Source of the DNA: Chloroflexota bacterium
GTDB taxonomy: Bacteria; Chloroflexota; Anaerolineae; Anaerolineales; DRMV01
Reading direction: 5' to 3'
Length of the DNA: 64,000 nt
Assembly (NCBI GenBank): GCA_011322445.1
Contig: DRMV01000041.1
Coordinates: 62,001 to 126,000, forward strand
The notes below the pieces were generated by a model. That model did not search any database. It was not told the origin of the DNA and was given only the letters and a program-made list of their open reading frames with translations. The position numbers and the translations under genes are program-made. Positions 1 through 9,427 of the stretch are shown here, piece after piece; the stretch's first letter is position 1, and each line of letters begins with the position of its first letter.

Positions 1-3000
1 GCCTCGGTGGGGTTCGAGACGCTGCAACCCTTCCGATGGGACGACCTGAGCCTGTTGCTGGAAGACCGCTTCCAGCGCGGCGGGGTGTACTTCATCCCCC
101 GTGAGGAACGCCCCCCCTTGCCGGCCAGCCTGGCCCTGCCGCGCGTGAGCCGGCCCATGCCCGCCCGTGCCGATGCGCAAACCTGGCACCCGCGGGACCT
201 GTTGATGGTCCCCTTGCGCACCACGCAGGGTGAGCCGTTGGGGTTGCTTTACCTCGATGCGCCTCGCGATGCCCGCCGCCCCGATGCCCCCACGCAAGAT
301 ATTCTGCGGCTGCTGGCTGCCACCGCGGCCTTGCTGCTCGAAATGCAGCAATTGGCCGTCGCGTGGGATGCCGAGCGTCAGCACCTCACCGGCCGGGTGG
401 AAGAAGCCGAAGCCACCGCCCGTCAGGCGCAGAACGACATCCCCCGCTGGTTGCACAAAGATCTGCAACAAACGCTGGACCGGTATGCCCTTTCCCGCCA
501 GGCCGAGCGCCTGCGCATTAGCCTGGAAATCACCACCCTGCTCAACCGCCAGCCCAGCCATACCAGTGTGCTGCATGCTCTGGGCCGCCAGTTGATGGAG
601 CGTTTTGGCTTCAACTACGTTTTGATTGCCGAACCGACGCCCTTCGTGCCGGGGGGGACGGAAGAAGGCGGCGTGCGGTTGCTGCACACTTTTGGGGAAT
701 TGCCCCCTGCGCTCAAACTCGACATGCTCTTGGGGCAACGCAACCCCCTGGCCGAAGTATTCCATCAAAAACAAGTTTTGGTCGTCCCCGACATTGACCG
801 GGCGGCAGAATGGCAGCGTTCCCCGTTGCTGCAACGCCTGCAAGCGCAGAGTTTCGTGGCCTTCCCGGTGCTGGTCGAGCCGCAAGGTGGAAACGGCCAG
901 GCCGCGCTGGTCAGTCACATTGTGCTGGCGACCTCCACCACGCCCACGCCTTCCTTTGCCACGCAGGACGAGATGATCTTCAGCCTGCTGGGGCGGCAGG
1001 TGGGCATTGTGCTCCAGAACCTCGATTTGCTGGCGCACACCTCCCGCCGCTTGCAAGAGGTAGACCTGCTGTTGACCTTTAGCCGCCAGTTGGGCGTGCT
1101 TGACCCCGAGCGCATTTTGCAAACCTTGATGGAAAGCACGTTGGGGGCTTTGCAACATGCCCACGCTGGTTTCATTGCCCTTTGGAACCCCGAGCGGGAA
1201 GAGTTGCAGCCCCAGGTCGCCGGTGGCTATGCCGACGCGGAGGCCATGCTCGCCATCACCTTCCCCAAAGAGAGCCTGCCCGTACAGGTGATGCTGGAAG
1301 GGCAGGCGCGGCGCATCGGCGAGTTGGATTTCGCCGCGGCCTATCCCCTTTCGCCGGAAGCCCTGACGGCTTACCGCCGTGCCACGGCCGATCGCATTCC
1401 GGTTTCCAGCATGATGGTGCCCATTCGCGCCGGTGAACGCCCCCTGGGCGTGATAGTGTTGGATAATTTTAACGCTACGGCGGCGTTTACCCGTGAAGAC
1501 CAATCGCTGGTGGTTTCGCTGGCCGGGCAAACGGCACTTTCCCTGGAAAACGCCCACCTGCTGCACACCGCGGAGCGGCGCGCTTCCCAGTTGCACGCTC
1601 TGGCCAATGCTTCGGCGGGGCTGGTGGCGCGCAGCCTGTCGCTGGAAGAGGTCGAAGCCTCGCTGCTGGAACAACTGGCGGCGGTATTGCCTTACGATGG
1701 CGGCACCCTCTGGCTGCGGGAAGGCAACCGCCTGCGGGTTCGGGATGCGCGCGGCTTCCCCAATGCCGATGAACTCATTGGCATCACGATTGCAGTGGAA
1801 GACAGCCGCTTGTTCCAGGAAATGCTGGCCTCGGGCAAGGCGCTGGCCGTGGAAGACACCCACGCCGACGATCGTTTCCCAGCCCCGGAAGCCATGCCCA
1901 ACCGTTCCTGGCTGGGGTTGCCGCTGCGGTTCAAAGACGAGGTGCTGGGCGTCATCGCTCTCGAGAAGCGCGAGCCGGGCTTCTTCACGCGCGACTGGGT
2001 GGAAACGGCCGAGACCTTTGCCGGTCAGGCGGCAGCAGCGTTGGGCAATGCCCGCCTTTATGAAGAAGTCCGCCGCCACGCCGAAGAACTGGACCACCGC
2101 ACCCGCCGCCTGGCGCTGGTTTATGAAGTGACGGCCGAACTTTCGGCTTCCCTCGACCCCACTTACATTGCCGAATACACCACCCGTCGCCTGCACGAGG
2201 CGCTGGCGGGGCGAGCGGTTTCCTTTGTGCTGCTGGAAGATGAAACGCCTACCCTGCTGGCGGCAGCGCCCGCGCCGGAAGGTGAAACGCTGCCCCAACC
2301 CTGGCCTGCTGCGCCGGTTTTCACCCACCTGGCCGAAACGTTGGGTGTGCTGGCCGACGCCGACGTTCACGCCGACCCGCGTTTAGCCCCGCTGGAAGAC
2401 ATCCTCGCACGGCACGCGCCGAAGGTCACGGTGGTGCCGTTGCCGGCAGGGCAAGACCTGTTTGGGGCGTTGTTCATTCACCTGCCGGCGCAAGAAAGCC
2501 TTACCAGCGACGAGGTTGAACTTGCCCAAACCCTGGCCAAGCAGGCCGCGGTGGCTTTGCAAAACGCCCGCCTCTATGCTGCCAGCCGTCGCTTCACCGA
2601 GGAACTCGAAGCCCGTGTCGCCGAGCGCACCCGCCAGTTGCAACAAGAACACCACCGCGCGCAAACGCTGTTGCACATCATTACCGAACTTTCGGCCAGC
2701 CTCGACCTTGACCAGGTGCTCAACCGCACCCTTGACCTGCTCAACGAGGCATTGAGCGCCGAGCAAAGCAGCATTTTGCTAAAACGCGCCGATGCGCCAA
2801 CGCTCTTCTTGCGTGCGGGGCGTGGCTATGCCGAGCAGCCGCCCCTCGGTGGGCGCCCTACCGATGTCTCGGCGAGCGATTCCCTGGCTGGCTGGGTGAT
2901 CGAGCACAACCAGCCTGTGCTGGTGCCCGACCTGGAAAAAGACCCCCGCTGGCGCAAAAAGCCGCATGGTCTGCCGATTTCCCACCGAAGCGTCATCGGG

Positions 3001-4305
3001 GTGCCGCTGGTGGTGGCGCAAGATGTGCTTGGCGCGTTGCTGCTTTTCCATTCACAACCTCATCACTTCACCGAATATCACCTCGACCTGGCCTCGGCGA
3101 CGGCCCGGCAAATTGCCGTTGCCATCAACAACGCCGAACTCTTCAACCTGATCCGTGAGCAGGCCGAGCGCCTGGGCAAACTGCTGCGCCAGCAGGAAGT
3201 GGAAGCCAGCCGCGCACGCGCCATCCTCGAGGCTATTGCCGACGGCGTGTTGGTGACCGACCGCAAGGGCACGATTACCCTTTTCAACCCCTCTGCCGAG
3301 CGCATCTTGGGGCTGCCGGCCGAGCAAACCCTCGACCGCCCCCTCGACCATTTCGTTGGCCTTTTTGGCAGCGCCGGCCGCCAATGGATGGAAACTATCC
3401 ATCACTGGTCGGCTGACCCCGAAAGTTACCGTGACCAGGATGTGGCCTACGAAGAACGCCTGGAGTTGGAAGACGGTCGGGTGATTTCGGTGCATCTGGC
3501 GCCGGTGTTCTTCCGCAGAGATTTCCTGGGCACGGTCTCAGTCTTCCGCGACATTACCCATCAGGTAGAAGTGGATCGCCTGAAGTCGGAGTTCGTGGCA
3601 ACGGTTTCCCACGAGTTGCGCACCCCCATGACGGCCATCAAAGGCTATGTGGATATTCTGCTCATGGGTGCGGCGGGGCCGCTTACCGACCAGCAGCGGC
3701 GCTTCTTGGAGACCGTCAAGAACAACACCGACCGCCTCAACCTGCTCGTCGGCGACCTGTTGGATATTTCCCGCATCGAGGCCGGGCGCGTCTCGCTGAT
3801 GCCCGAAGCGGTGGGCCTGGTTGCCTTGCTGCGCGACGTACTGGCTGAACAACAGCGGCGGGCTGCCGAGGAAGGCCGTGAAATGACCTTCACCGCTGAA
3901 ATCCCCGCCGATTTGCCGCCGGTGTATGGCGACCGGGAGCGCATTCGCCAGATTGCCGAAAACCTGGTCGAAAATGCCTACCGCTACACCCCTGATGGCG
4001 GCCATGTGTGGGTGCGGGCGCATCGGGAAGGCGATGAAGTGCAGATCGACGTGCAAGACACCGGCGTGGGGATTCCCCCCGAAGAGCAACCACGGGTGTT
4101 CGAGCGGTTCTACCGGGGTGAAAATTCCCTGGTGATGGCTTCTGCCGGCACCGGCCTGGGGCTGGCGATTGTCAAGACCCTGGTCGAAATGCACGGCGGG
4201 CGCATTTGGCTGGAAAGCACCGGTGTGCCCGGCGAGGGAAGCACCTTCTCGTTCACTTTACCGGTTTTTACCCCCGAGCACGAAGATTCCGCTGGAGAGG
4301 CTTGA
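1..4305 (+). CDS. Multi-GAF/PAS sensor histidine kinase, 5' partial
   Basis: The frame is open from the window edge, so the true start lies upstream; the GTG at 7 is only the first start-like codon (residues numbered from it). About six GAF-type domains follow each other (roughly 30-115, 185-340, 355-520, 535-690, 705-865, 890-1050). A PAS domain follows (about 1070-1185, with ILEAIADGVLVTD), then a HisKA dimerisation domain with H-box SHELRTP (His about 1202) and a HATPase domain with N box NLVENAYRYTPDGG, G1 DTGVGIP and G2 GTGLGLAIVK. No membrane segment is visible in this part, so it is probably a cytosolic sensor that phosphorylates the response regulator starting 3 bases after its stop. 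The signal cannot be told from sequence. Serial GAF kinases of this size are common in Chloroflexota and cyanobacteria. Confidence 0.93.
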   Translation, partial: ASVGFETLQPFRWDDLSLLLEDRFQRGGVYFIPREERPPLPASLALPRVSRPMPARADAQTWHPRDLLMVPLRTTQGEPLGLLYLDAPRDARRPDAPTQDILRLLAATAALLLEMQQLAVAWDAERQHLTGRVEEAEATARQAQNDIPRWLHKDLQQTLDRYALSRQAERLRISLEITTLLNRQPSHTSVLHALGRQLMERFGFNYVLIAEPTPFVPGGTEEGGVRLLHTFGELPPALKLDMLLGQRNPLAEVFHQKQVLVVPDIDRAAEWQRSPLLQRLQAQSFVAFPVLVEPQGGNGQAALVSHIVLATSTTPTPSFATQDEMIFSLLGRQVGIVLQNLDLLAHTSRRLQEVDLLLTFSRQLGVLDPERILQTLMESTLGALQHAHAGFIALWNPEREELQPQVAGGYADAEAMLAITFPKESLPVQVMLEGQARRIGELDFAAAYPLSPEALTAYRRATADRIPVSSMMVPIRAGERPLGVIVLDNFNATAAFTREDQSLVVSLAGQTALSLENAHLLHTAERRASQLHALANASAGLVARSLSLEEVEASLLEQLAAVLPYDGGTLWLREGNRLRVRDARGFPNADELIGITIAVEDSRLFQEMLASGKALAVEDTHADDRFPAPEAMPNRSWLGLPLRFKDEVLGVIALEKREPGFFTRDWVETAETFAGQAAAALGNARLYEEVRRHAEELDHRTRRLALVYEVTAELSASLDPTYIAEYTTRRLHEALAGRAVSFVLLEDETPTLLAAAPAPEGETLPQPWPAAPVFTHLAETLGVLADADVHADPRLAPLEDILARHAPKVTVVPLPAGQDLFGALFIHLPAQESLTSDEVELAQTLAKQAAVALQNARLYAASRRFTEELEARVAERTRQLQQEHHRAQTLLHIITELSASLDLDQVLNRTLDLLNEALSAEQSSILLKRADAPTLFLRAGRGYAEQPPLGGRPTDVSASDSLAGWVIEHNQPVLVPDLEKDPRWRKKPHGLPISHRSVIGVPLVVAQDVLGALLLFHSQPHHFTEYHLDLASATARQIAVAINNAELFNLIREQAERLGKLLRQQEVEASRARAILEAIADGVLVTDRKGTITLFNPSAERILGLPAEQTLDRPLDHFVGLFGSAGRQWMETIHHWSADPESYRDQDVAYEERLELEDGRVISVHLAPVFFRRDFLGTVSVFRDITHQVEVDRLKSEFVATVSHELRTPMTAIKGYVDILLMGAAGPLTDQQRRFLETVKNNTDRLNLLVGDLLDISRIEAGRVSLMPEAVGLVALLRDVLAEQQRRAAEEGREMTFTAEIPADLPPVYGDRERIRQIAENLVENAYRYTPDGGHVWVRAHREGDEVQIDVQDTGVGIPPEEQPRVFERFYRGENSLVMASAGTGLGLAIVKTLVEMHGGRIWLESTGVPGEGSTFSFTLPVFTPEHEDSAGEA

Positions 4306-4308
4306 GCC

Positions 4309-4686
4309 ATGGCGAAAATTGTGATAGCCGAAGACGAACGCGATATCCGCGACCTGATCACCTTCACCCTGCAATTTGCAGGGCATGAGGTCATCCCGAC
4401 GGCCAACGGCGCTGAGGCAGTGGAAGCCGTGCGCCGGGAACAGCCGGACATTGTGTTGATGGATGTGCGAATGCCCCGCCTGACCGGTTACGAAGCCTGC
4501 CGTCAGTTGAAGGCTGATGAAGCCACGAAAGATATTCCCGTCGTGTTCCTCTCGGCCAAAGGGCAGGAAAGCGAGGTCAAGGAAGGCCTCGCGGCGGGTG
4601 CGGTTGATTACATTTTGAAGCCCTTTTCTCCCGACCAGTTGACGGCTCGCGTGGCCGAACTGCTGCAGCAGCACGGCCGCGGCTAA
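4309..4686 (+). CDS. Single-domain response regulator (CheY-like receiver)
   Basis: 125 aa, one receiver domain and no output domain. Key residues are visible: acidic pair E8-D9, phospho-acceptor D52 in LMDVRMP, S82 in FLSAK and K104 in ILKPF. It starts 3 bases after the kinase stop, so the two are a cognate pair in one transcript. Without an effector domain it probably acts by protein-protein contact or as a phosphorelay intermediate; the output partner is not evident in the window. Confidence 0.93.
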   Translation: MAKIVIAEDERDIRDLITFTLQFAGHEVIPTANGAEAVEAVRREQPDIVLMDVRMPRLTGYEACRQLKADEATKDIPVVFLSAKGQESEVKEGLAAGAVDYILKPFSPDQLTARVAELLQQHGRG

Positions 4687-4722
4687 GCCTTGCGCACAGG
4701 CAAGAGGTAAAAAGGTGGCCCC

Positions 4723-5511
4723 ATGAGCGCCATTATCATCAAAGACCATATTGTCCATTACGAAGTGTTGGGACGCGGCCGCCCCGTGCTCTTTTTGCAC
4801 GGCTGGGTGGGGTCGTGGCGCTATTGGGTGCCCGCGATGCAAAGCGCCTCTCAGCGCTATCGCGCCTATGCGTTGGATTTGTGGGGCTTTGGCGATAGCG
4901 ACAAGCACGCCGAGCATTACGCCCTGGCTTCTCAAATTCACCTGCTGGCCGCCTTTTTGGAAGAAATGGGCATTGGGAAAGTCGCACTCATCGGCCATGG
5001 GCTGGGGGCTGTGGTGGGGCTGTTTTTTGCCCTGCAATATCCGTTGGCGGTGGACCGCATGGCTATGGTGGCGATGCCCAGCACGGTGGAGGCCATTCAC
5101 CCGCGGTTGCAGAGCGACCCGCCGGAGCGGCTGGCTTCCTGGTTGCTCACGCCGACCCTTTCCACCGAAACGGCCCGCAAGGAAGCCCCTAAGACCGACC
5201 CTGCAGCGATTACCACCTCGCTGGCCGAAATTCAGGCGATGGATTTACTGGCCGAGGTGATGCGCGTGGAAGCGCCCTGCCTGCTGGTGCACGGGCGGAA
5301 TGACCCCCTCATCGGCCTGCCCGCTGAAGACACGCTCACCCGCCTGCCGGAAAATATGCACCAGATTATTTTCGAGAAGTCGGGGCACTTCCCGATGCTC
5401 GACGAGCCCAGCAAGTTCAACCGTTTGATGTATGACTTTTTGCTGCTGGAATCGGGCGTCAGCCCGCGGCAGTTGCAGTTGAAGGAAGAATGGAAACGGC
5501 GCGTACGTTGA
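4723..5511 (+). CDS. Alpha/beta-hydrolase-fold protein with Gly at the nucleophile position
   Basis: 262 aa with a full alpha/beta-hydrolase fold: oxyanion strand VLFLHGW (22-28), DLWGFGDSD after strand 4, and the nucleophile-elbow region LIGHGLGAVVG. The elbow normally reads G-x-S-x-G; here G91-H92-G93-L94-G95 has glycine where the serine should be. The acid (D194 in HGRNDPLI) and the histidine (H222 in KSGHFPMLDEP) are kept. It probably cannot form an acyl-enzyme, so it may be a binding or sensor protein, or use another chemistry. It lies 36 bases after the receiver gene and overlaps the next gene by 22 bases, suggesting one operon. Confidence 0.85.
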   Translation: MSAIIIKDHIVHYEVLGRGRPVLFLHGWVGSWRYWVPAMQSASQRYRAYALDLWGFGDSDKHAEHYALASQIHLLAAFLEEMGIGKVALIGHGLGAVVGLFFALQYPLAVDRMAMVAMPSTVEAIHPRLQSDPPERLASWLLTPTLSTETARKEAPKTDPAAITTSLAEIQAMDLLAEVMRVEAPCLLVHGRNDPLIGLPAEDTLTRLPENMHQIIFEKSGHFPMLDEPSKFNRLMYDFLLLESGVSPRQLQLKEEWKRRVR

Positions 5512-6491
5512 GGTCGAAGCGGTTTCGTAAGTGGTTCCAGCGGCCAGGCCGGTGGCCCCGCTTTGCAGCAGCCCGATGGTGGTTACTCGTCGGGCTTTTG
5601 TTGTTGGGGGGCTGTGCCTCTGCCCATGCCGTTGCCACGGGCACGGCATGGGTGCCGCCCACCCCTGCGGCAACGGTGCAGCCTTCCCCTTTGGCGACGC
5701 CTTCGCCCACGCCGACGCGCACACCTACACCCACACCTGCCGCGACGGCCACCCCCACCCCCAACCCTACCCCCGCATGCTGGTATGCCGGTGGGGAGAT
5801 CGTGAGCGCCAGCCTGCCTTCCCGTTACCTCACGTACCGTATGCCGGTGCTGGTGTACCTGCCGCCTTGCTACGACCAGCAGCCCACCCGCCGCTATCCG
5901 GTGCTTTACCTCATTCACGGCCAGAATTTTGACCAGACCCAGTGGGTGCGGCTGGGGGCGCCTGCGGTGGCCGACCGCCTGATCGCTTCCGGCCAGGCGC
6001 CGCCTTTCATCATTGTGATGCCCGGCGAGCGCACATGGGAGCAGCCCCGCAACACCGGTTGGGATGAAACCTTTTTGCAGGTGCTCATGCCGTGGGTGGA
6101 AAGCCACTTCCGCACCCGCAACGACCGCTACGACCGGGCGATCGGGGGGCTTTCACGCGGGGCGTCGTGGGCCATTCATCTCGGGCTTTCCCATTGGGAA
6201 CTGTTTGGCAGCATTGGCGGCCATAGCCCCCCGGTGTTTTGGGAAGATGTGCCGCACGTCCGCTCCTGGCTGCGCGAAATCCCGCCTGGCGAGTGGCCGC
6301 GGATTTATCTGGATATCGGCGACGCGGACCAGCAGCAAATTACCGAGTCGGCGCGCTGGTTCGAGGGGGTGCTCACGCAGGAAGGTGTTCCTCATGAGTG
6401 GCATTTCAACATCGGGCGGCACAATGAGGCCTACTGGCACCGCCACGTGGAAGCCTACATCCGGTGGTACGTTGCGCCCTGGAAGCCGTAG
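5490..6491 (+). CDS. Lipoprotein esterase, Esterase-D/enterochelin-esterase-like fold
   Basis: 333 aa. A basic N-terminus and hydrophobic helix (about 29-41) end in a lipobox LGGC, indicating an exported lipoprotein. A Thr/Pro-rich linker (about 50-93) then leads to a putative-esterase domain: YPVLYLIHGQ, a conserved GGLSRGASWA nucleophile elbow (G-L-S-R-G) and a late His in IGRHNEAYW. The likely role is extracellular ester hydrolysis; the substrate is unknown. The start overlaps the end of the preceding hydrolase gene by 22 bases. The long TPTPTP-type linker is typical of secreted Chloroflexota proteins. Confidence 0.85.
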   Translation: METARTLRSKRFRKWFQRPGRWPRFAAARWWLLVGLLLLGGCASAHAVATGTAWVPPTPAATVQPSPLATPSPTPTRTPTPTPAATATPTPNPTPACWYAGGEIVSASLPSRYLTYRMPVLVYLPPCYDQQPTRRYPVLYLIHGQNFDQTQWVRLGAPAVADRLIASGQAPPFIIVMPGERTWEQPRNTGWDETFLQVLMPWVESHFRTRNDRYDRAIGGLSRGASWAIHLGLSHWELFGSIGGHSPPVFWEDVPHVRSWLREIPPGEWPRIYLDIGDADQQQITESARWFEGVLTQEGVPHEWHFNIGRHNEAYWHRHVEAYIRWYVAPWKP

Positions 6492-6537
6492 GCGGGCCCC
6501 GAAGCCGTTGTGCTGTGTGTGAGCCGTTAAAAGGCTC

Positions 6538-6564
6538 CGGGGCGGGATGTTCATCCCTGCCCCG
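6538..6564. terminator. Hairpin between convergent genes
   Basis: The arms CGGGGCGGGATG and CATCCCTGCCCCG pair with one bulged T around a 2-base loop. It lies between the esterase (plus) and ATPase (minus) 3' ends, so it could end transcription from both sides. There is no clear T-run, so it is only a candidate. Confidence 0.4.
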
Positions 6565-6604
6565 AGTAACGACCGGAAACGGTGCGTAGGGAAGGCCGGT
6601 GGTT

Positions 6605-8902
6605 TTAGCCGCGGTAGCCCAGCAACCGCAAGCCGTTGAGCACAACCAGCACGGTGCTGCCTTCGTGGCCCACGACGCCCCACGGCAGGGTGAGGCCCGC
6701 GCCAAAGGCCGAGGCCACCAGCAACACAATGACGCCCATCGCAAAGGTGAGGTTCTGCCACACCACCCGGCGGGCTTTGCGCGCCAGACCGATGGCGTAG
6801 GGCAAATGGTGGAGGTTGTCGGCCATCAGCACGACGTCGGCGGTTTCCAGGGCCACGTCGGTGCCGGCGCCGCCCATCGCAATGCCGACATCGGCTAATG
6901 CCAGCGCTGGCGCGTCGTTCACGCCGTCGCCCACCATCGCGGTGGGGCCGTATTGCTTTTGCAGGCGTTCCAGCACGCGCACTTTGTCTTTGGGCAGCAG
7001 TTCGGCGTAAAATTCGTCCACGCCCACCTTGGCAGCAATGGCCGCTGCCACTTGCTCGTTATCGCCGGTGAGCATGACCACATGCTTGACGCCCAGGTCG
7101 TGCAGTTTCTTGACCACATCCGCGGCCTCGGGGCGCAGCGAATCGGCCACGGCAATCATCCCCAGCCAGCGCCGTGTCTCGGGACGGTAGGCGATGACCA
7201 CGGTTTGCCCCTGGGCTTCCAGGGCGGTGATTTGCCCGGCCAGTGAGGCCGGCAGGGGCACCTCGCGCTCGTGGAACATGCGCACGTTGCCGACCCAAAG
7301 GGTAGCCCCTTCGACCGTCCCCTGCACGCCTTGCCCCACCACGGCGCGGAAATCGGCCGAAGGGGGGATTTCCAGGCCGCGTTGTTGGGCTGCATGCACC
7401 AGGGCGCGGGCGATGGGGTGTTCTGAGCGGGCTTCCAGCGCCGCGACCAGGCGCAGCAATTCGTCTTCGTTTATGCCCTCGGCCGGGTGCACGCCCTGCA
7501 CCTGGGGCTCGCCTACGGTCAGCGTGCCGGTTTTGTCGAAGGCGACCACTTCCAGCGTGGCGGTGCGTTCCAGGTGGGCGCCGCCTTTGAACAGCACCCC
7601 TTTGCGCGCCCCGTTGGCGATGGCCGAGAGAATGGTCGCGGGGGTGGAAATCACCAGTGCGCAGGGGGAAGCCACCACAAGCCATGTCATCGCCCGGTAA
7701 AAGGCGGTGTCGAAGGGTTCGTGGAATACCAGCGGCGGCACGGCGGTCAGCAAGACAGCGCCACCGAGCACAAACTTGGCATAGTTGCGCTCGAAGGTTT
7801 CCAGGGCGCGCTGGGTTTTGGCCTTGGCTTCCTGGGCTTCTTCCACCATTTGCACAATTTTCGCCAAGGTAGATTCCTGGGCCAGGTGGGTGACGCGCAC
7901 TTCAACCGTGCCGGTGGTGTTGACGGTGGCAGCGAAGACTTTGTCGCCCGGCTCTTTGAGCACCGGCACCGATTCGCCGGTGATGGGCGACTGGTCAACT
8001 TCGGTGGTGCCGGCCACCACTTCGCCATCGATGGGGAAGCGTTCGCCCGGCCGCACCATGACGATATCGCCCAGGCGCAGTTGCTCGACGGGCAGGGTTT
8101 CCCAGCCTTTTTCGGTTTTGACCGTGGCGGTGGGGGGGCGCAGGTCCATCAGGCTTTCGATGGCGCGGCGGGTGCGCCCGAGCGCGTAAGATTGCAAGGT
8201 GTTGGAAAGCGAGAAGAGGAAGAGCAGCACCGCGCCGTCAGCGGGCTGGCCTGCCAGCGCGGCCCCTAAGGCCGCCACGACCATCAGCAGGTCGACGTCG
8301 ATTTCTCGCTCGGTAATCAGCAGTTCGATGCCCTCGATAGAACCGAAGTAGCCGCCTGCGGCGTAGGCGAGGACGAACAGCGCGGTGGAAACCCACGGCG
8401 GCGCGGCCAGGTGGTTGGCTGCCAGCGCCCCTAACAGCGCAACCAGGGTGGTAATGGTCAGCACGGTTTCCCACGTCAGTTTGCTCCAGCCGCGACGGGC
8501 AGGGGCGGGCTGAGGCGGCGGCGTGATTTCGGCTTCCACCACCGCCGTGAGCGGTGCGTGGCGGGGCAGGCGTGCCACCAGGGTGCCGTCGTCTTGCAGC
8601 ACCACTTTGGGCGGCTGACCAAAAAATTGGGCCAGATCTTTGGCTAAGTGGGCCGCGCAATCGTTGCAGGTCTTGGTTCCAGCGAGGGGGCAGTGCTGCA
8701 CGCGCGCCCATGCTCGGTGGGCGGCTTCTTGCGCGATTTCCTGCGCCTGGGCGTCTTCCAGCAGGCGCGGGTCGTAGGTAATTTGCAGGCGGGCGTGTTC
8801 GTAGTCCAGACGGGTTTCCAACACGCCGTCGTAGCCGATGAGGGTATCGCCGACGATGTCGGTACAACGTCCGTTAGGGAATTGGGGGTCGTGAGTGCTC
8901 AT
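6605..8902 (-). CDS. P1B-type heavy-metal-transporting ATPase (SPC type, P1B-4-like)
   Basis: 765 aa from the ATG at 8902, which overlaps the Fur-family gene by ATGA; an upstream in-frame extension is rejected. A Cys-containing soluble N-terminus (CPLAGTKTC, CNDC) is followed by membrane helices, the actuator motif TGES, the transmembrane metal motif SPC in VVASPCALVIS (about 410), the phosphorylation motif DKTGT (D456), HP in SEHPIARAL, and GDGVNDAPAL. It ends with HEGSTVLVVLNGLRLL. SPC together with HEGxT is the signature of P1B-4 pumps, known to export Co2+, Zn2+ or Fe2+. Its coupling to a PerR-like regulator makes Fe2+ export (as in PfeT) attractive, but this is inference. Confidence 0.93.
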   Translation of the reverse strand: MSTHDPQFPNGRCTDIVGDTLIGYDGVLETRLDYEHARLQITYDPRLLEDAQAQEIAQEAAHRAWARVQHCPLAGTKTCNDCAAHLAKDLAQFFGQPPKVVLQDDGTLVARLPRHAPLTAVVEAEITPPPQPAPARRGWSKLTWETVLTITTLVALLGALAANHLAAPPWVSTALFVLAYAAGGYFGSIEGIELLITEREIDVDLLMVVAALGAALAGQPADGAVLLFLFSLSNTLQSYALGRTRRAIESLMDLRPPTATVKTEKGWETLPVEQLRLGDIVMVRPGERFPIDGEVVAGTTEVDQSPITGESVPVLKEPGDKVFAATVNTTGTVEVRVTHLAQESTLAKIVQMVEEAQEAKAKTQRALETFERNYAKFVLGGAVLLTAVPPLVFHEPFDTAFYRAMTWLVVASPCALVISTPATILSAIANGARKGVLFKGGAHLERTATLEVVAFDKTGTLTVGEPQVQGVHPAEGINEDELLRLVAALEARSEHPIARALVHAAQQRGLEIPPSADFRAVVGQGVQGTVEGATLWVGNVRMFHEREVPLPASLAGQITALEAQGQTVVIAYRPETRRWLGMIAVADSLRPEAADVVKKLHDLGVKHVVMLTGDNEQVAAAIAAKVGVDEFYAELLPKDKVRVLERLQKQYGPTAMVGDGVNDAPALALADVGIAMGGAGTDVALETADVVLMADNLHHLPYAIGLARKARRVVWQNLTFAMGVIVLLVASAFGAGLTLPWGVVGHEGSTVLVVLNGLRLLGYRG

Positions 8903-9363
8903 GATCCTTGGCTTTCGTTTCGCTGGCAGTCGGGGCAGAGGCCGTAATAGACTACCCGCGCGCCCAGGATGTGAAAGCCGGTGCGTGCTGCGGCCACTTG
9001 CTCCAGTTCGGCGACGGCCTCGTGGGGCAGGTCGACGATGCGGTGGCAGCGGACGCACACCAGGTTGATGTGCGGCGCGATGTCGGCGTCGTAGTGCGTG
9101 GTGTCGTCACCGGCGTCACCCAGGGCATGGATGGCACCCAGTTCCACCAGCGCGCTGAGGGTGTTGTACACGGTCGCGAGGCTCAGGGAAGGGTATTCCG
9201 GCTTCAGCGCGCGATAGATTTCTTGTGTGGTGGGGTGGGTATCGGTGTTCGCCAGGTAGCGGCAGATGGCCAGCCGCTGCGGGGTAAGCCGTAAGCCGGC
9301 CTCACGCAGGGCTTGAATCAGACGCTCTTCCGGGACTGCCGTGGTATGCGGGTGTGAGTTCAT
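8899..9363 (-). CDS. Fur-family regulator, PerR-like
   Basis: 154 aa: winged helix (about 14-82, TPQRLAICRYL and SLATVYNTLSALVELG) and a dimerisation/metal domain. The structural zinc site has two CxxC pairs (C103/C106 and C143/C146). H90, D92 and H98 fit the regulatory metal site. The residue after CxxCHRIV is Asp (D111), as in PerR, rather than Glu as in Fur/Zur. The stop overlaps the ATPase start by 4 bases, so the regulator and pump are translated together. A good promoter and an inverted repeat lie directly upstream (see separate entries), consistent with autoregulation. Confidence 0.92.
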   Translation of the reverse strand: MNSHPHTTAVPEERLIQALREAGLRLTPQRLAICRYLANTDTHPTTQEIYRALKPEYPSLSLATVYNTLSALVELGAIHALGDAGDDTTHYDADIAPHINLVCVRCHRIVDLPHEAVAELEQVAAARTGFHILGARVVYYGLCPDCQRNESQGS

Positions 9364-9371
9364 GGTTTTTT

Positions 9372-9390
9372 CCTTGTAACGCTATCAAGG
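9372..9390 (-). promoter_or_regulatory. Inverted repeat upstream of the PerR-like gene (candidate operator)
   Basis: Arms CCTTG and CAAGG are separated by 9 bases, between the predicted transcription start and the start codon at 9363; one arm overlaps the AAGGA ribosome-binding site. The position fits an autoregulatory operator. It does not match the classical PerR box closely. Confidence 0.35.
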
Positions 9391-9398
9391 TTAGAGAG

Positions 9399-9427
9399 AT
9401 TATAAATTAGAAATGTGAAAAAAGCAA
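9399..9427 (-). promoter_or_regulatory. Promoter of the regulator-ATPase operon
   Basis: On the minus strand, -35 TTGCTT (9427-9422) and -10 TATAAT (9404-9399) with exactly 17 bases between them, 36 bases before the PerR-like start codon. AT-rich surroundings support it. Confidence 0.7.

Noticed and set aside
8903-9058. Extended start of the P-type ATPase
   Set aside because: Overlaps the PerR-like gene; the ATG at 8902 is coupled to that gene by ATGA.
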